The notes below the pieces were generated by a model, which saw only the letters and a program-made list of their open reading frames with translations, had not been told where the DNA came from and did not search any database. Below, in pieces: positions 22,091 to 33,395 of a DNA stretch of 64,000 bases. The position numbers were made by a program, and so were the translations under genes. The DNA lies in NCBI GenBank assembly GCA_947685225.1, contig CANTUV010000037.1:31267001-31331000 (forward strand). The letters run 5' to 3'. How positions within the stretch are numbered: the first letter of the stretch is position 1; the number at the start of each line of letters is the position of its first letter. Origin of the DNA: Garcia nutans. Its lineage: Eukaryota > Streptophyta > Magnoliopsida > Malpighiales > Euphorbiaceae.

Positions 22091-22713
22091 TAAAAACTAT
22101 GTTATTGTAGGTATATTGTTCTGCTGGGTTCCTACTATCTTGGTATATATCACATGAGCCAAATATGCCTCACATCCCTTTCGAGTCATCCTCCTAACTA
22201 ATAAGGCTGAAATAAACATGGATGCAAAGTGCCTATGCTCACCAGATACCACTACATCTCTCCCATCACGTGTTTTTAGAGTAACATATTTCTACTAATA
22301 GTCTCCCACAGCCCTGTGTTTGGATAACCAATCCATACCCAGAATCAAATCATATTTCCTAAAGGGCATCTCAATCAGATCACTGAGAAACTCATCATCA
22401 TAAACAACAACTAGACTATCTTGATGTACCTTGCTAACTATCACACCATGCCCTAAAGGATTGGTCACTAACACATCAAACCCTATTGACTCAGAATGCA
22501 TATCACTCAAAGGCATAATGGATGCACTAATATATGAATGTGTTGACCCAAGATCTATCAATGCATGCACAGAAGTGTTAAATAAAAAAGTACCAATCAC
22601 AACATCTGAAGCCTCTGTCTATCTTTGTATAACATAAACCCTCTGTGATGACCCTGCCTGCTTCGGTGTACTTTTTTGTTTTGTGGATCCCTCTCTCTTA
22701 TTAACTTTAGGTC
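22091..22713 (-). pseudogene. A2 pol: protease remnant
   Basis: The open piece at 22295-22600 contains ALIDLGSTHSYISAS, the protease active-site region with D-L-G instead of the D-P-G of A1 and A3, followed by the LGMDWL flap-side motif. Sequence matching the linker before the protease continues to about 22710, where the B0 LTR begins; gag is lost. Confidence 0.75.
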
Positions 22714-24152
22714 TGTGTATGAGGGATTTTCTCCTCACTCCCATGTGGAATGGTTCTTACGACTTCAACACTGTTAAGCTTAATGCCTTAGAGAACACGG
22801 GCCTAAACCTAGAGAAAAGAGTCACCACCCGGATAGGCCGGCAAATAGAACGGGGAGATGACTCTATTTCTAAGGAATTCCCAACCCCCTATTGGGTTCT
22901 AAAAGTCAGGTATGCATGGAGAAGGTGAGAAGTGGTCCAACACCCCCATAATGCCTGGTTCATTGGAACTGGCCTCTTTTTCAAGTCTAAATATTATTGA
23001 AATCTTAAATATTTATGAAATTATCCATACTACTTGCAAATATTGAAATAAATAATCATTGTATTAAAATCAAAATAAGTTCAAATAAAATAGACACCCA
23101 TCTGAGGATGGAAACATGCCTTTACAATGTCCAATGTCTAAGAAAGAAAATAGAATAAATAAAATGGGACACCCACCTTGGGTGAAAACATTCCCCTTAT
23201 ATTGATCCCCCAAATACGAATAAAATAAAAAGAATAAATTAAACAAATAAGGCACCTACAATGTGGAAACATGCCTTTTACAAGTTTATTAAAAATACAA
23301 TCAATTAATACTTAATAATCATCCATGGTAAAGCAAGTAATCAAACAAATAACCAATCATTGTAAAAAATAATAATAAATTAGAGTTTAATAAAAGAAAA
23401 TTAAGGTAAATCACAAAGAATTACAATCTACAAATAAATATTAACCCTATTGACGAGGGATCGTGTATCAAGGGGGCAACGCCCCTTGCGGGGGATTAGG
23501 GGCAGCAACTCCTCTAAAAGGTAAATGGTTTATAGGATATGGTTTTGTTGGGGAATTAGAGTTTTTATGTAAGCTATATATTTATAGGAATTAGAGTTTT
23601 TCCTAAACTGGGGTATTTAGGGCTTTATTATATTACTGTCCAGGTTTATTCAAGTTGTAATTATAAACTTTAACAAATTAATTACTACTGGGTGAAGACA
23701 ACTATTGTATGATAATATTGTTTTTAAAGAATGAAGATTGCTACTGGGTGTCTTAGCATACTATTTAATAAATTATTAGGTAAAGATAAATAAAAAAGGA
23801 AATTTAAACTAACTCACTGCCTTGTTGACATTCAATTGTTATTACTACCATGACACAATGTTAATAAAATAAAACAACTAGCCTTTGTAAATTCAAAGCA
23901 AATTAAATAAGAAATTTCAAACCTCCGTTTGTTGGCTCCACCAATATTTTGTGTTGATCCAAACTTTACGCTTGCACCAGTATCGAATTTTGGTTGTGCA
24001 AAGTGAAGGCAATGTGTTACTGCCTTCTGGTTCGTTGATGGTTGTCGTTCTGTGTTTTTGCCAACTCTCACTCAATATTGCTAGGGTTTCTGATTAATTG
24101 TTATTGGTGCTTTATTGTTGCTCTTTTTTTCTCGTTGATTGCTGCCCCTCCG
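22714..24152 (-). repeat. B0: fragment of a family B LTR
   Basis: Begins near 22714 (TGTGTATGAGGG, a mutated form of the TGTGAGCGGGG end) and follows the B LTR for about 1.4 kb, including a diverged CCGGTTC hairpin region near 22955 and the GGAAACATGCC segments. It stops at 24152, where an A LTR starts precisely with TGTAACACC. The palindrome island and the TGTAGACCC end of the B LTR are missing. Confidence 0.7.
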
Positions 24153-25028
24153 TGTAACACCCCTATACCCCATATATGCACACTACAAACAACCATATCT
24201 GTAATATACGTATACTGGATACAAGAATTTTACGATCTATTTTAAAGCAAACCAATCTTTAATGAAATTATTATAAGAAAACTTAAAACATTTAAGTTAT
24301 ATCATAAAACATAATAGATAAAATATTTATTTGTTAAGCAGCGGAAAATGTAGCGGTATATACATATATATACATAAATATCAATATTTACAAAGTATGA
24401 AGTTTATACATGCTTGGCAGTTCGTCTCTGATATTGAAGTTCACAATCATCACTTCACAAGCCTAGGCTCAACTCGGTCTAGCTGAACTCTCCAGTTCAA
24501 CTGGATCTACCCTGTCACCTGCGCAATGAACCACAATCGCGCTAAGCCATAGGCTTAGTGTTACAAACCATTATAACAAAATGCTTTAATGTAATGCCAA
24601 TGTCATACTTTCAAGAATTAGAAACAATACACAAGGATATCATATTTTATAACATTACATTACATTATTTTATTAAATTGTTTCATCATTAATGATTCAC
24701 ATTAAAGCAAAGACAAGCATGGGCCCAAAAGAAACTAATATGTCATTCAAATTCCAGAGTTAATGTTTTGGTCCAATAATCACATTTATCAAGCCCGTAG
24801 GCAAATCATTGTCACAATGAGAAACATCTCATATGTAACATCCCAACTAGGCTTCAAGGACTAGGCCCAACCAAGCTTCAAGGGGAGCTAAGCATCAACC
24901 CAACTTGGCTTCAAGAACTAAGCCCAACCCAGCTTCAAGGGATTGTTACTTTTAGGCATGCCACCAATAACAAAATTTTGAAAAATGAATAACACATTAG
25001 GCACACAATTCTTTTATTATTTCATTAT
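24153..25028 (-). repeat. Family A LTR fragment between two B LTRs
   Basis: Begins with an exact LTR end (TGTAACACCCCTATACC) and includes a twin hairpin (24521-24558, first stem changed to GCGCAAT), the inverted-repeat arms and CTTCAAGG sub-repeats. It is cut at 25028 by the B1 LTR. About two thirds of the LTR is missing and was not found to the right of B1. Confidence 0.75.
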
Positions 25029-25273
25029 TGTGAGAGGGGATTTTTGCCCCCACTCCGGGTGGAATGGTTCTTACAACTTCGACACTGTTTAGGCTCGGGA
25101 ACTTAGAGAACATGGACTTAAGTACGAAGAAAATGGAGTCGCCACCTGGACGGGCCGGGAAAAAAGAAAGTGGTGGATGCCTCGATTCCTAAGGAATCCC
25201 CAACCCCCTAATGGGTTCAAAAAGTTGGGTACGTGTGGGAAAGGTGAGAAATGGCCCAGCACCCCCACAACTC

Positions 25274-25291
25274 CCGGTTCATTGGAACCGG
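25274..25291 (-). other. CCGGTTC/GAACCGG hairpin near B LTR end
   Basis: Perfect 7-bp stem with a 4-base CAAT loop in the sense strand. It is present in each of the four well-preserved B LTR copies that cover this part (also 36168-36185, 54021-54038, 57976-57993). Confidence 0.7.
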
Positions 25292-26740
25292 CCTCCTTTA
25301 CAGGTCTTAATATTATAAAATTCTTAAATATAACAATATTATCCATATTACACACAATAATTAAAATAAAGCATCGATATATTGAAAATCAAAACAATGT
25401 CCAAGCAAAACAAATAAATGGACACCCATCCGAAGATGGAAACATGCCCTTACATAATCCATGCCTAAATAGGACACCCACCGAAAGGTAGAAACATGTC
25501 CTTTACATTGGTCTAAAATATAAAAGCAATTTAAATTACATGATATTTAACTAGTGAGGTACCCACCAAGTAGAAACATACCCCTTACAATATTTGAAAA
25601 TCTAAATAAATTGATAAAAGTAAATAACCATTCTTCATAAATAAATCATTCATCAAAGATATCAATCAAAATATAAAATAAACATCCATCCATGATAAAA
25701 TAAATAAATCAATCATTGAAATTAAATAAACCAACAAAGCATTGAAAATAAATTAAAGCATATAATAGACTACATAATTAAATATAAAATTAAATAAAGC
25801 AAATAAAGATTCAAATTAGGGCTACTGTTTCTATTTAATGTGTTTAGGGTTTTGGAATTTATGGGTTTAAGCTAATGTGAGTTTTAAAGGAATTGAAATG
25901 GATTAAAGGTTTATAATTTAAGAGGTTGATAAAGTTTTCTGATTAACCAAATTAGTGTTTTAGGAGTGAAATCATGAAATTAGGGTTTGGACTCTTTAAA
26001 ACATTATATTTATGATTATTAGCTACTTACTATGTTGAATTTTAATATTTAGGTTTATAAGGTTTTAGAGTTTTAAAGATTAGGATTTAAAAAAATTAGG
26101 GTTTAAGGTTTTAAGGGAATTAGGGTTTAAGAAAACTAGGGTTTAAATTAATTGGTTTGAGGTTACTATCTTGGTTTTAAAGTTGAATTAGGGTTTTTAG
26201 TATTTTGGAGAATGTATTAGATTTTAGAATTTGGAAAAACAATCTATAGTTTTATGAAGCTTTATGAAAATAAACAAAACGATTTAAGGTTTATAGAAAC
26301 TGAAAAGATATTTTTTAGGGTTTTTGCAAAGAAAAAGATTCAATTTAGGGTTTTGGAAAATTGGAAAGCAGATTAGGGTTTTGGTAAATTTTGAAACGAT
26401 TTAAGGTTTTGAAAAGTTAGAAAGTAGATTAGGGTTTTAAGATTTTGAAGAAACAAAAATTTTCAATCTTGAGTGATGAAGCTATTGTAAAGAAAAATAA
26501 ATAAAGAAATTCATACCTTCATTTATTGGTTCCACCAAAAATTATTTCTTGGATGAACAAGAACAAAGGCAAGATGGTTGCCTTTGATGGATTGAATTGC
26601 TTGTTTACTTATTCTTCTCTAAAAAGTTCAATTGATATCACAGCCAAAGGTTTCTCCTAATCCGATCGATTCAAAGTTTTTCAATTCACTCCATTGTCCT
26701 CTCAAATTTTTCTCCCTCTTCTGTGTTGTTTTTAGTCCTT

Positions 26741-26748
26741 ATTTATAG
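26741..26748 (-). promoter_or_regulatory. TATA box of B1 3' LTR
   Basis: CTATAAATAAGGAC in sense orientation, conserved in all B LTRs covering this part; here CTATAAATAAGGAC with minor change downstream. It lies just after the palindrome region. Confidence 0.65.
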
Positions 26749-26841
26749 AAGATTTTTATGATTAATCTTAGTTGCTCATGGAATCTAATAATAATTAAGA
26801 AAAGAAAACCAAAACCAAATTGAATTTGGTTTCAGAAACAA

Positions 26842-27075
26842 TTGCGTCGGAAAAATTTTGCTGGCGAAAAAAAACTGCTAGGGAAAAATTTCGCTGGCAA
26901 AAAAGTTGTCGCAGGAGCTTGCGGGCTGCAGCGGGCGAAATTGCCTTGCGGCCATTTCGCACCATTTCATCCGTAGGAAATTCTTGCAGGTGAAATGGCT
27001 AGCTCGCAGGATTTTCCTGCGAGTGAAATGGCAAAGCCATTTCTCCAGCAAAAATAATCTGCGGGCGTCCGACCC
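26842..27075 (-). repeat. GC-rich palindrome region in B1 3' LTR
   Basis: Contains CTCGCAGGA / TCCTGCGAG with a four-T centre plus weaker GCGGG...CCGC elements. It is the counterpart of the GCCCGCAGG palindromes at 45183-45480. Confidence 0.65.
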
Positions 27076-27314
27076 CTTTTCGAAAATGAAATTTTTCATC
27101 GCCGATTTTCCGTCGTCGATTTTTATTTTTATTTATTTGTTTATTATTATTATTTTTTATTAATTATAAAAACTAAATACTAAAGCAAATATTATTTAAT
27201 TAAGATACACAAGGATTATTTTGGACTAATTTAAATATATTGGACAACACAAAAGATATTTTGGTCTAATTAAAATATATTGGACCAGACTGGGTCAAAA
27301 ATTAAGGGTCTACA

Positions 27315-27330
27315 GTTTGCCCCATGCTTG
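27315..27330 (-). other. Polypurine tract of B1
   Basis: The minus strand reads CATGGGGCAAAC directly before the 3' LTR start TGTAGACCC, the counterpart of AGCAGGGGGCAAAC in B2. Confidence 0.7.
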
Positions 27331-27411
27331 AACGATCTGAGATTTTAGTAGAAGAGAGTGAAAAGCAATAAGATTTAATTTTTGAGATTGTTGAGGTTTT
27401 GGGTTCTTGAC

Positions 27412-28430
27412 CCGAAAGATTTGGATACTCGATCCTAAACTAGACTTGGATACTCAATCCTAGCTGGATTCGGATACTCGATCCTAAATTGGATTTGGAT
27501 ACTATATCCTAAACTGGATTTGGATACTCGATCCTAAATTGGATTTTGATACTCAATCCTAATTTGGATTGGGATACTCGATCCTAACTGGATTTGGATA
27601 TTCGATCCTAACTAGATTCGGATACTCGATCCCAAACTAGTTTGGATACTCGATCCTAACTGGATTTGGATACTCGATCGTAACTGGATTTGGATACTCG
27701 ATCCTAAACTGAATTTGGATACCCGATCCTAAATTGGATTAGGATACTCGATCCTAAACTAGATTTGGATACTCGATCCTAAATTGGATTGGGATACGCG
27801 ATCCTAAACTTGATTCGGATACTCGATCCTAAACTAGATTCGGATACTCGATCCTAAATTGGATTGGGATACTCGATCTAAACTGGATTTGGATACTCGA
27901 TCCTAAACTGGATTCGAATACTCGATCATAACTGGATTTGGATACTCGATCCTAAACTGGATTTGAATACTCAATCCTAAATTGGATTACGATACTTGAT
28001 CCTAAACTGGATTTGGATACTCAATCCTAAATTTGATTGGGATACTCGATCCTAATCTGGATTCGGATACTCGATCCTAATCTGGATTCGGATACTCGAT
28101 CCTAAATTGGATTGGGATACTCAATCCTAACTGGAATTGGATACTCGATCCTAAACTGGATTTGGATACTCGACCCTAAATTGGATTTGGATACTCGATC
28201 CTAACTGGATTTGGATACTCGATCCTAAATTGGATTGGGATACTCGATCATAAACTGGATTTGGATACTTGATCCTAAGATGGATTTGGATACTCGATCC
28301 TAATTTGGATTGGGATACTTAATCCTAACTGGATTTGGATACTCAATCCTAAACTGGAATTGGATACTCGATCCTAACTAGATTTGGATACTCAATCCTA
28401 AATTGGATTTGGATACTTTGACTCGAGATT
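27412..28430 (-). repeat. Tandem mini-hairpin array, about 40 units of 25-26 bp
   Basis: Near-perfect tandem repeat of GGATACTCGATCC followed by a TAAACTGGATTT-like spacer. Each unit has GGAT and ATCC flanking a 5-base ACTCG loop (CGAGT in the sense strand). It lies between the non-coding tail and the polypurine tract, exactly where Tat/Ogre elements are known to carry variable tandem repeats in the 3' untranslated region. It is non-coding. Confidence 0.85.
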
Positions 28431-30521
28431 GAATTTAATTTGATTGACCTTTTATCAGTTGTGGATTCTGGCTTAACTTGTTGTTCCATTCTTTTATTCT
28501 TCCTTTCACAAAAATTCAGCTATTTTTGGTTGACCCTCATATCTTCTCCTTGCCCCCAGTGTGACAAAATACAAGTGAGTTTGAAAATATTTGGTATATA
28601 AACTCAAAAAATTGAAAAGGAGAAACTTTGCCCCCTGTGTAGGCTCAAACCAAAGATTTTTTCCATGCAAGCTTTGATTGATGTTTTTGTTGTCTAGTTC
28701 TTCACACAATCACTTATTTCTTCTCTATGCAAAATGAGTGGAACTTCCACAAGCAAATAAGCTTTCCATGCCCCCTTGATTCAATATCTTCTTTTGATTC
28801 TTTACTTCGCAAGGTATTTGCTGTTCAATTTGACATGGAATACACAATACAAGACAAGAAAGTGCGATGTGATATGCTCATGTATGCATGATATGCATGA
28901 ATAATACTTACAGTCAATCCATCGACTCACAGACCGAGGTGATCAGTAGAAGTGTTCTCATTGGTTCCTTTGAGATGCCCGTTCAGCTCTTGCACTTGGA
29001 ATGACAAAAAACTTTGCATTTATGGCTTTTATCTTGGAGATGTTGACAATATGGGTGGTCTCAAGTTGCAGAGTCAGGGATACATCCATTTCGAACTATG
29101 TTTCAGCATGTCAGTTGATAGCTTCTTCATGACCTTGCCAATAATCATTTCCTTTGCCCAATGTGTCCTTTGGAGGTTCAACATACTTCCCTTAACTTGA
29201 AGGCATTGTATGACAAAACATTTTTTTTATTTTTTGAATTTTGATTTAGAAATCAAATGTTGGCTTTGCCAAATTAATGTCAATTTACCTCAGGACTTGA
29301 TTTTCCAAATTAACATATCTATAACATGACAAGCCTAGTTACCGTACTAAACTTAGGAATCATTTCTATTTAAGCAAGAATTGTTGCACTTAAGATAGGC
29401 ACATACACATTACTTGGCCAATGGTCTCATTTGAGTTTAAATATTGTCTATCTCATATGCATGCTCATCCAAACTATCTCCACTAATAGACTCTACCTAC
29501 CAAGAGAGATCAACAGGTCTTTAATAGGCTTGAAGTGGGGTCTATAAGGGACACGGGTTTAAATGAAGGCCATTTTGAGATTGGAGCTGGTGTGACACAA
29601 AGGACAAACCTTCACACTACAAATTTCTTATTGGAACTTAAGACAATTGAGAGTAATCTTGCTAGACTCCAAATTTCCTCTATCTTCCTGGCATTAATCT
29701 GGATCTCGATTGGAACAGTCTTTGCCCTTGCATAAAGTTTGGTACCCAAATTCATTTCTTTTCTTCTCCCTTTTCTTTCTTTTTATTTTTCTTACTCTTC
29801 CCTTTCTTTGAGCATTTTATCATTTCGTCCTTCTTCCTTGTAGGACTGTTAAATACAGAACCTTCAAGAACTGGATGATCTTCCTCCTTTTTTCTCCAAT
29901 TTTGATTGAATCTTTGGTTGGGTTGGACCAATTCAAGTCAAAATGTCTTTATAAACCAAATGGAAACCTTTTGCTGCTTTAGGTAAAAGAGAACTCAGTT
30001 GGCTTTCTGAACCGCCTTTCTGTTTTCTTTTTTCCTTTCTGTTTTCTTCTTTTGTTTTCTTTTATTTTCCTTCCTTTCTCTCTCTCTTTTTTTTTGGTTC
30101 TATCTCAAACAGTGTTGTCTTGTTTGTACCAACTTGGGTCTCCAATAATGGATGAGTGGAGTGACATAAATCTTCTTTAACAGGGATAAATCATTTGTTA
30201 CTCCGATGTTGTCTTGATATATTGGAGATATTAGAAAAACTTCAACTACCCTTATGGTCTTGAGAACTTCAACCATCTTTATGGTCTTGAGAACTTCAAC
30301 TATCCTCATGATCTTAACTAATCATTGCTTTCTTTGATCTTCTTGCCTCTTCATCTTAGTGATCATAAGACTTGTCAAAAGTATCACAACAGCTCAGGGT
30401 AGATTATTGGGGTTTTTAAGCCAATGAAAAGAAAGCTAAAACCTTATGAAGGCTCAAAGGGACAACTAGGGATTAATATTTAATAGGGTGGATACTAGTT
30501 GTTGGCTAACCAAACAATGCC
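28431..30521 (-). other. B1 non-coding tail
   Basis: Homologous in reverse complement to about 48495-50350 of B2 and 54297-55540 of B3, so it is a family feature rather than random flank. It includes a pyrimidine-rich stretch at about 29755-30095 (purine-rich in the sense strand) and short tandem copies of a CTTGAGAACTTCAAC segment near 30240-30300. I found no pol motif in any frame. Confidence 0.7.
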
Positions 30522-30526
30522 TAGAT
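30522..30526. repeat. Target site duplication TAGAT (left copy)
   Basis: Directly precedes the TG of the solo LTR; the second copy is at 33022-33026. Confidence 0.9.
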
Positions 30527-31358
30527 TGTAATATCCCAATGTATGCCTTAGAAGTTTGAATATTGTTGTTGTTTTAAATTGGATTGAATGTATATGTTAT
30601 TTTGCAAGAGAAAAGAAATTAAAAGAAAGAGTATATGTTGTATATATATGGAAGTATAAATAACATATACATAAGTCAAATGGAGAGTCAAGGGATGAAG
30701 ATATTTATTTGGTTATTTGTGAAATTACTAAAAGAGGGAAAGTGCTTTAAAGGAAATCAAAACAAATTGTATAAGGGTGTTTAGGTAATTGACTCTTTAG
30801 AAATGCTTGGCGGAGGTTTAAAGAGATGCAAAATTTGACTTTGCTTCTTCATTTTCTTTTCTTCTTCCTTGGTAGCCGGGCATCTCAAAGACAAGAGAGA
30901 AAGAGGAGAGTTTTGAGTTCTTAGACCAAATTCAAAGGAGAATCAAGTGATTGAGTTGAAGAGTTTTAAAGTTTCATCAACTTTGGTAAGTTCTTTTTCT
31001 TGGTTTCTCTTCCTTTCTCTTGTTTTTTTTATTGAGTGGTGTTTGAGTTTGATAAGTTGTTGTGATAGTAGAGAGTATTGTTTGATTGTGATGTGTTTTA
31101 GAGTGTTTGGTTGTTTGATGGTGGATTTTAAAGATGGATTGAAGAAAAGAGTAAGTTGGTTGGAAGAGATAGTGTTGTATTTGTGTTTAGGGTTTTGTGA
31201 TGATATTTGTCATTTGTGTTTGTTATAGATGTGGAGTTGTTTTGGTGTTTTTGTAAGTTTAAGATGGTTTTTGGGTATGTTTTGTTATGTTTGTTGGAAG
31301 TGGATATTGGTGAAAAGGAGTGTTTTGTTGTTTTGGCCGGAATCTGAGTTTTTGGCCT

Positions 31359-31648
31359 GACACGCCCATGAGCACGTTCAGATTCTTAGGCGTGTCAATT
31401 GTGTTGGAGGCAGTAGGTTTGACACGACCAATAACACGCCCGTGTTATTGAGCGTGTCATAGCTACTGTGAGATTGGAGAGTTTACACGGCCATGAGCAC
31501 GCTCATGATGTTGGACGTGTTGATATTTTTCAGAGAGGCAGACTGTATTACACGCCCAGTGACACGCCCATGGTTCTGAGCGTGTAAAAGCTTCTGTGTT
31601 ATGGAGTTAGGGCACGGTCAGGGACACGCCCGTGTGGTTGAGCGTGTC
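31359..31648 (+). repeat. Palindrome island of the 30527-33021 solo LTR
   Basis: Five units. Outer stems are GACACG/CGTGTC in three and TACACG/CGTGTA-like in two, and inner ACACGCCCGTGT or similar palindromes recur. Relative to the island at 811-1037 there is an additional unit. Confidence 0.8.
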
Positions 31649-32599
31649 ATGTTTAAGGTTTGCCATAGTTAACTCTTAATTTGATTATCTCATGTGTATT
31701 CCTAAGCAAGTGTATGTTATTATTTTGGATTAGGTCTTGAAGAAAGTGATTTGTCATTGATCTAAGAAGTAAAAGAATCTTGGAAAAGGAAAGTGTTTAG
31801 AGTTGTGTGAATTGTTATTGAGGTAAGTACAAACCTTGCATTGTTGCATACATTCATGTGAATCTTGTGAAATGTAATATATGTATAATGTGAAATGAGA
31901 TGATTGAGGCATGTATGCATATATGATTATGTTCAATGTGATTGATTGTGGATATGTGAAATATGATGTATTATATTGTGAATTGGGACATGATGATTTA
32001 AAATGTGATGATAAGCCATTGTGAGTGGCTATGGTTATACAAATGAAAGTGTTGTGGCATGATTGCCTATTTGATATTGAGATACAAATTGAGAAAGAGA
32101 ATAATGATATAATTATATGTTTAATATGTTATTCAGTTTCAGAGTTCTGGATTTGGGTGGCATGCCTATGAAATTATGAATAGTAACAGTCTTGCCGGGT
32201 TGAGGATCTCTTCAATTTGAATTGAATTGAGGTCCAAGAGACTGGGTATGTTACATTATGAGAATTGTGATTATGAGATATATGATTGGTAACAGTCTTG
32301 CCGGGTTGAGGATCTCCTCGATTTGTTGAGTTGATGATCCAAGAGACTGGGTCTGTTACACTATCCATGGATAGAGATATGAGGTACATTGCCTACGGGC
32401 ATGATCATTGTGATTATAGACCAAAGCAGTAACTCTAAACTTTGAATATCATATTAAACACTTCTTGGGCCCATAGGTGTCTATGTCATGTTAATGTTAT
32501 GAATGATGTTATAGTGTGATGAAATATTGTAATATTCATTATGGTTTGAGTGTATATCATTGTTATTGATTGAGCATAATAACATTATGGTTTGTACTA

Positions 32600-32637
32600 C
32601 TGAGTTGTTGGCTCAGCGCGATTATGATTCATCGCGC
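32600..32637 (+). other. Twin hairpin with changed first stem
   Basis: The first stem is CTGAG/CTCAG instead of CTAAGCC/GGCTTAG, still pairing. The second stem GCGCGAT/ATCGCGC is unchanged while its loop differs. Confidence 0.75.
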
Positions 32638-33021
32638 AGGTGATAGAGGAGATAGAGTTGAGATGGAGGATTCCTCTAGACCTAGTTGAGGTTGTTTTGA
32701 TTGTGAAGAGTTGGATTAAAGCTTAAAGATCAGAGAGTCAAGCTGCCAATCATTTATATATTTCATATTTTGTAATTTTTGAGGTTTAATGTATTTATAT
32801 TTGTAAGTTTTGGATGTAACTTCCATTGTGTAATAAACAAACATTTTTATCTATTGTGTCTTATGATTTTCATTTCTTTTTATTTGGTATTTCTTAAATT
32901 TTAAGTTTTACTTTAAATATGATTTGTGTATTTATAAAGTGTGTCATTTCTATATTCAGTATACGTATAATACGATCGTATAAGCATGCTTTGTACGTAT
33001 ACGAGATATAGGGGTGTTACA

Positions 33022-33026
33022 TAGAT
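33022..33026. repeat. Target site duplication TAGAT (right copy)
   Basis: Second copy of TAGAT, directly after the terminal CA of the solo LTR. Confidence 0.9.
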
Positions 33027-33395
33027 CATCTCTCCCTTAAAATAAACAGAGTTCAATTTTGCCTCGAAAGTTTGTCAAATCATGTTCTAAGACTGACTAG
33101 GACCTAGACAAAGGTAATTATGTAGGAGCCCTCTCTAAGTAAGCATACACAACTCAATGCTATAAAGCAATTCCCTAACCTAGTAAAGTCATTCGAGTCA
33201 TGATGCATAAATATATTAATGAATTATCAAGCTAAATTCCTCATCAGTTGAGCACCAAAATGAACAAAGACCAACAAAAATTTTGATGAAAGTAATTCAT
33301 TTAAACAATTTTAAACTTGAAAAACATAATTGTTCAAATTAAAGAAAGAAAGCAAAATCGAAAAGCGACATTCAAGCTAAGGAAAGTTTGTCTAA

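Larger units (their letters stand above)
14179..22713 (-). mobile_element. Element A2: decayed family A gypsy element with nested solo LTR
   Basis: Minus-strand element with its 3' LTR at 14179-16808, polypurine tract at 16809-16823, and heavily mutated pol running from about 16840 to 22710. It is interrupted by solo LTR C at 17541-19910 and cut at its gag-proximal end by the B0 LTR at 22714; gag and 5' LTR are missing. Every domain carries stops or shifts, so this is the oldest family A element here. Confidence 0.8.
25029..27314 (-). repeat. B1 3' LTR, 2286 bp
   Basis: The plus strand runs from TGTGAGAGGGG at 25029 to AAGGGTCTACA at 27314. In sense order (right to left) it has the TGTAGACCC start, a GC-rich palindrome region (27075-26842), TATA (26748-26741), many AACCCTAA-like motifs (26440-25830), a CCGGTTC hairpin (25291-25274) and a primer-site-like copy (25144-25132). 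Confidence 0.85.
30527..33021 (+). mobile_element. Solo LTR of family A, 2495 bp
   Basis: Runs from TGTAATATCCC to GGGGTGTTACA and is flanked by a perfect TAGAT duplication. B2 has the unoccupied site near 48478-48500 (ATGATCTAGGCATTG), and B3 near 55560-55600. It carries both splice donors (30985 and 31821), a TATAAATA box at 30656, a palindrome island (31359-31648), a tandem pair of about 100-bp sub-repeats (32180-32360) and the twin hairpin (32600-32637). It arose by recombination between the two LTRs of a full element inserted in B1. Confidence 0.92.

Noticed and set aside
21590..22600. A2 RT and protease pieces as functional genes
   Set aside because: They are separated by stops, the protease active site is altered to D-L-G, and the FIDD box is beyond a stop. 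They are relics.
27412..28430. Regularly spaced short repeats resembling a CRISPR array
   Set aside because: Spacers are as conserved as repeats, the context is a plant retrotransposon tail, and there are no cas genes. It is a tandem repeat.
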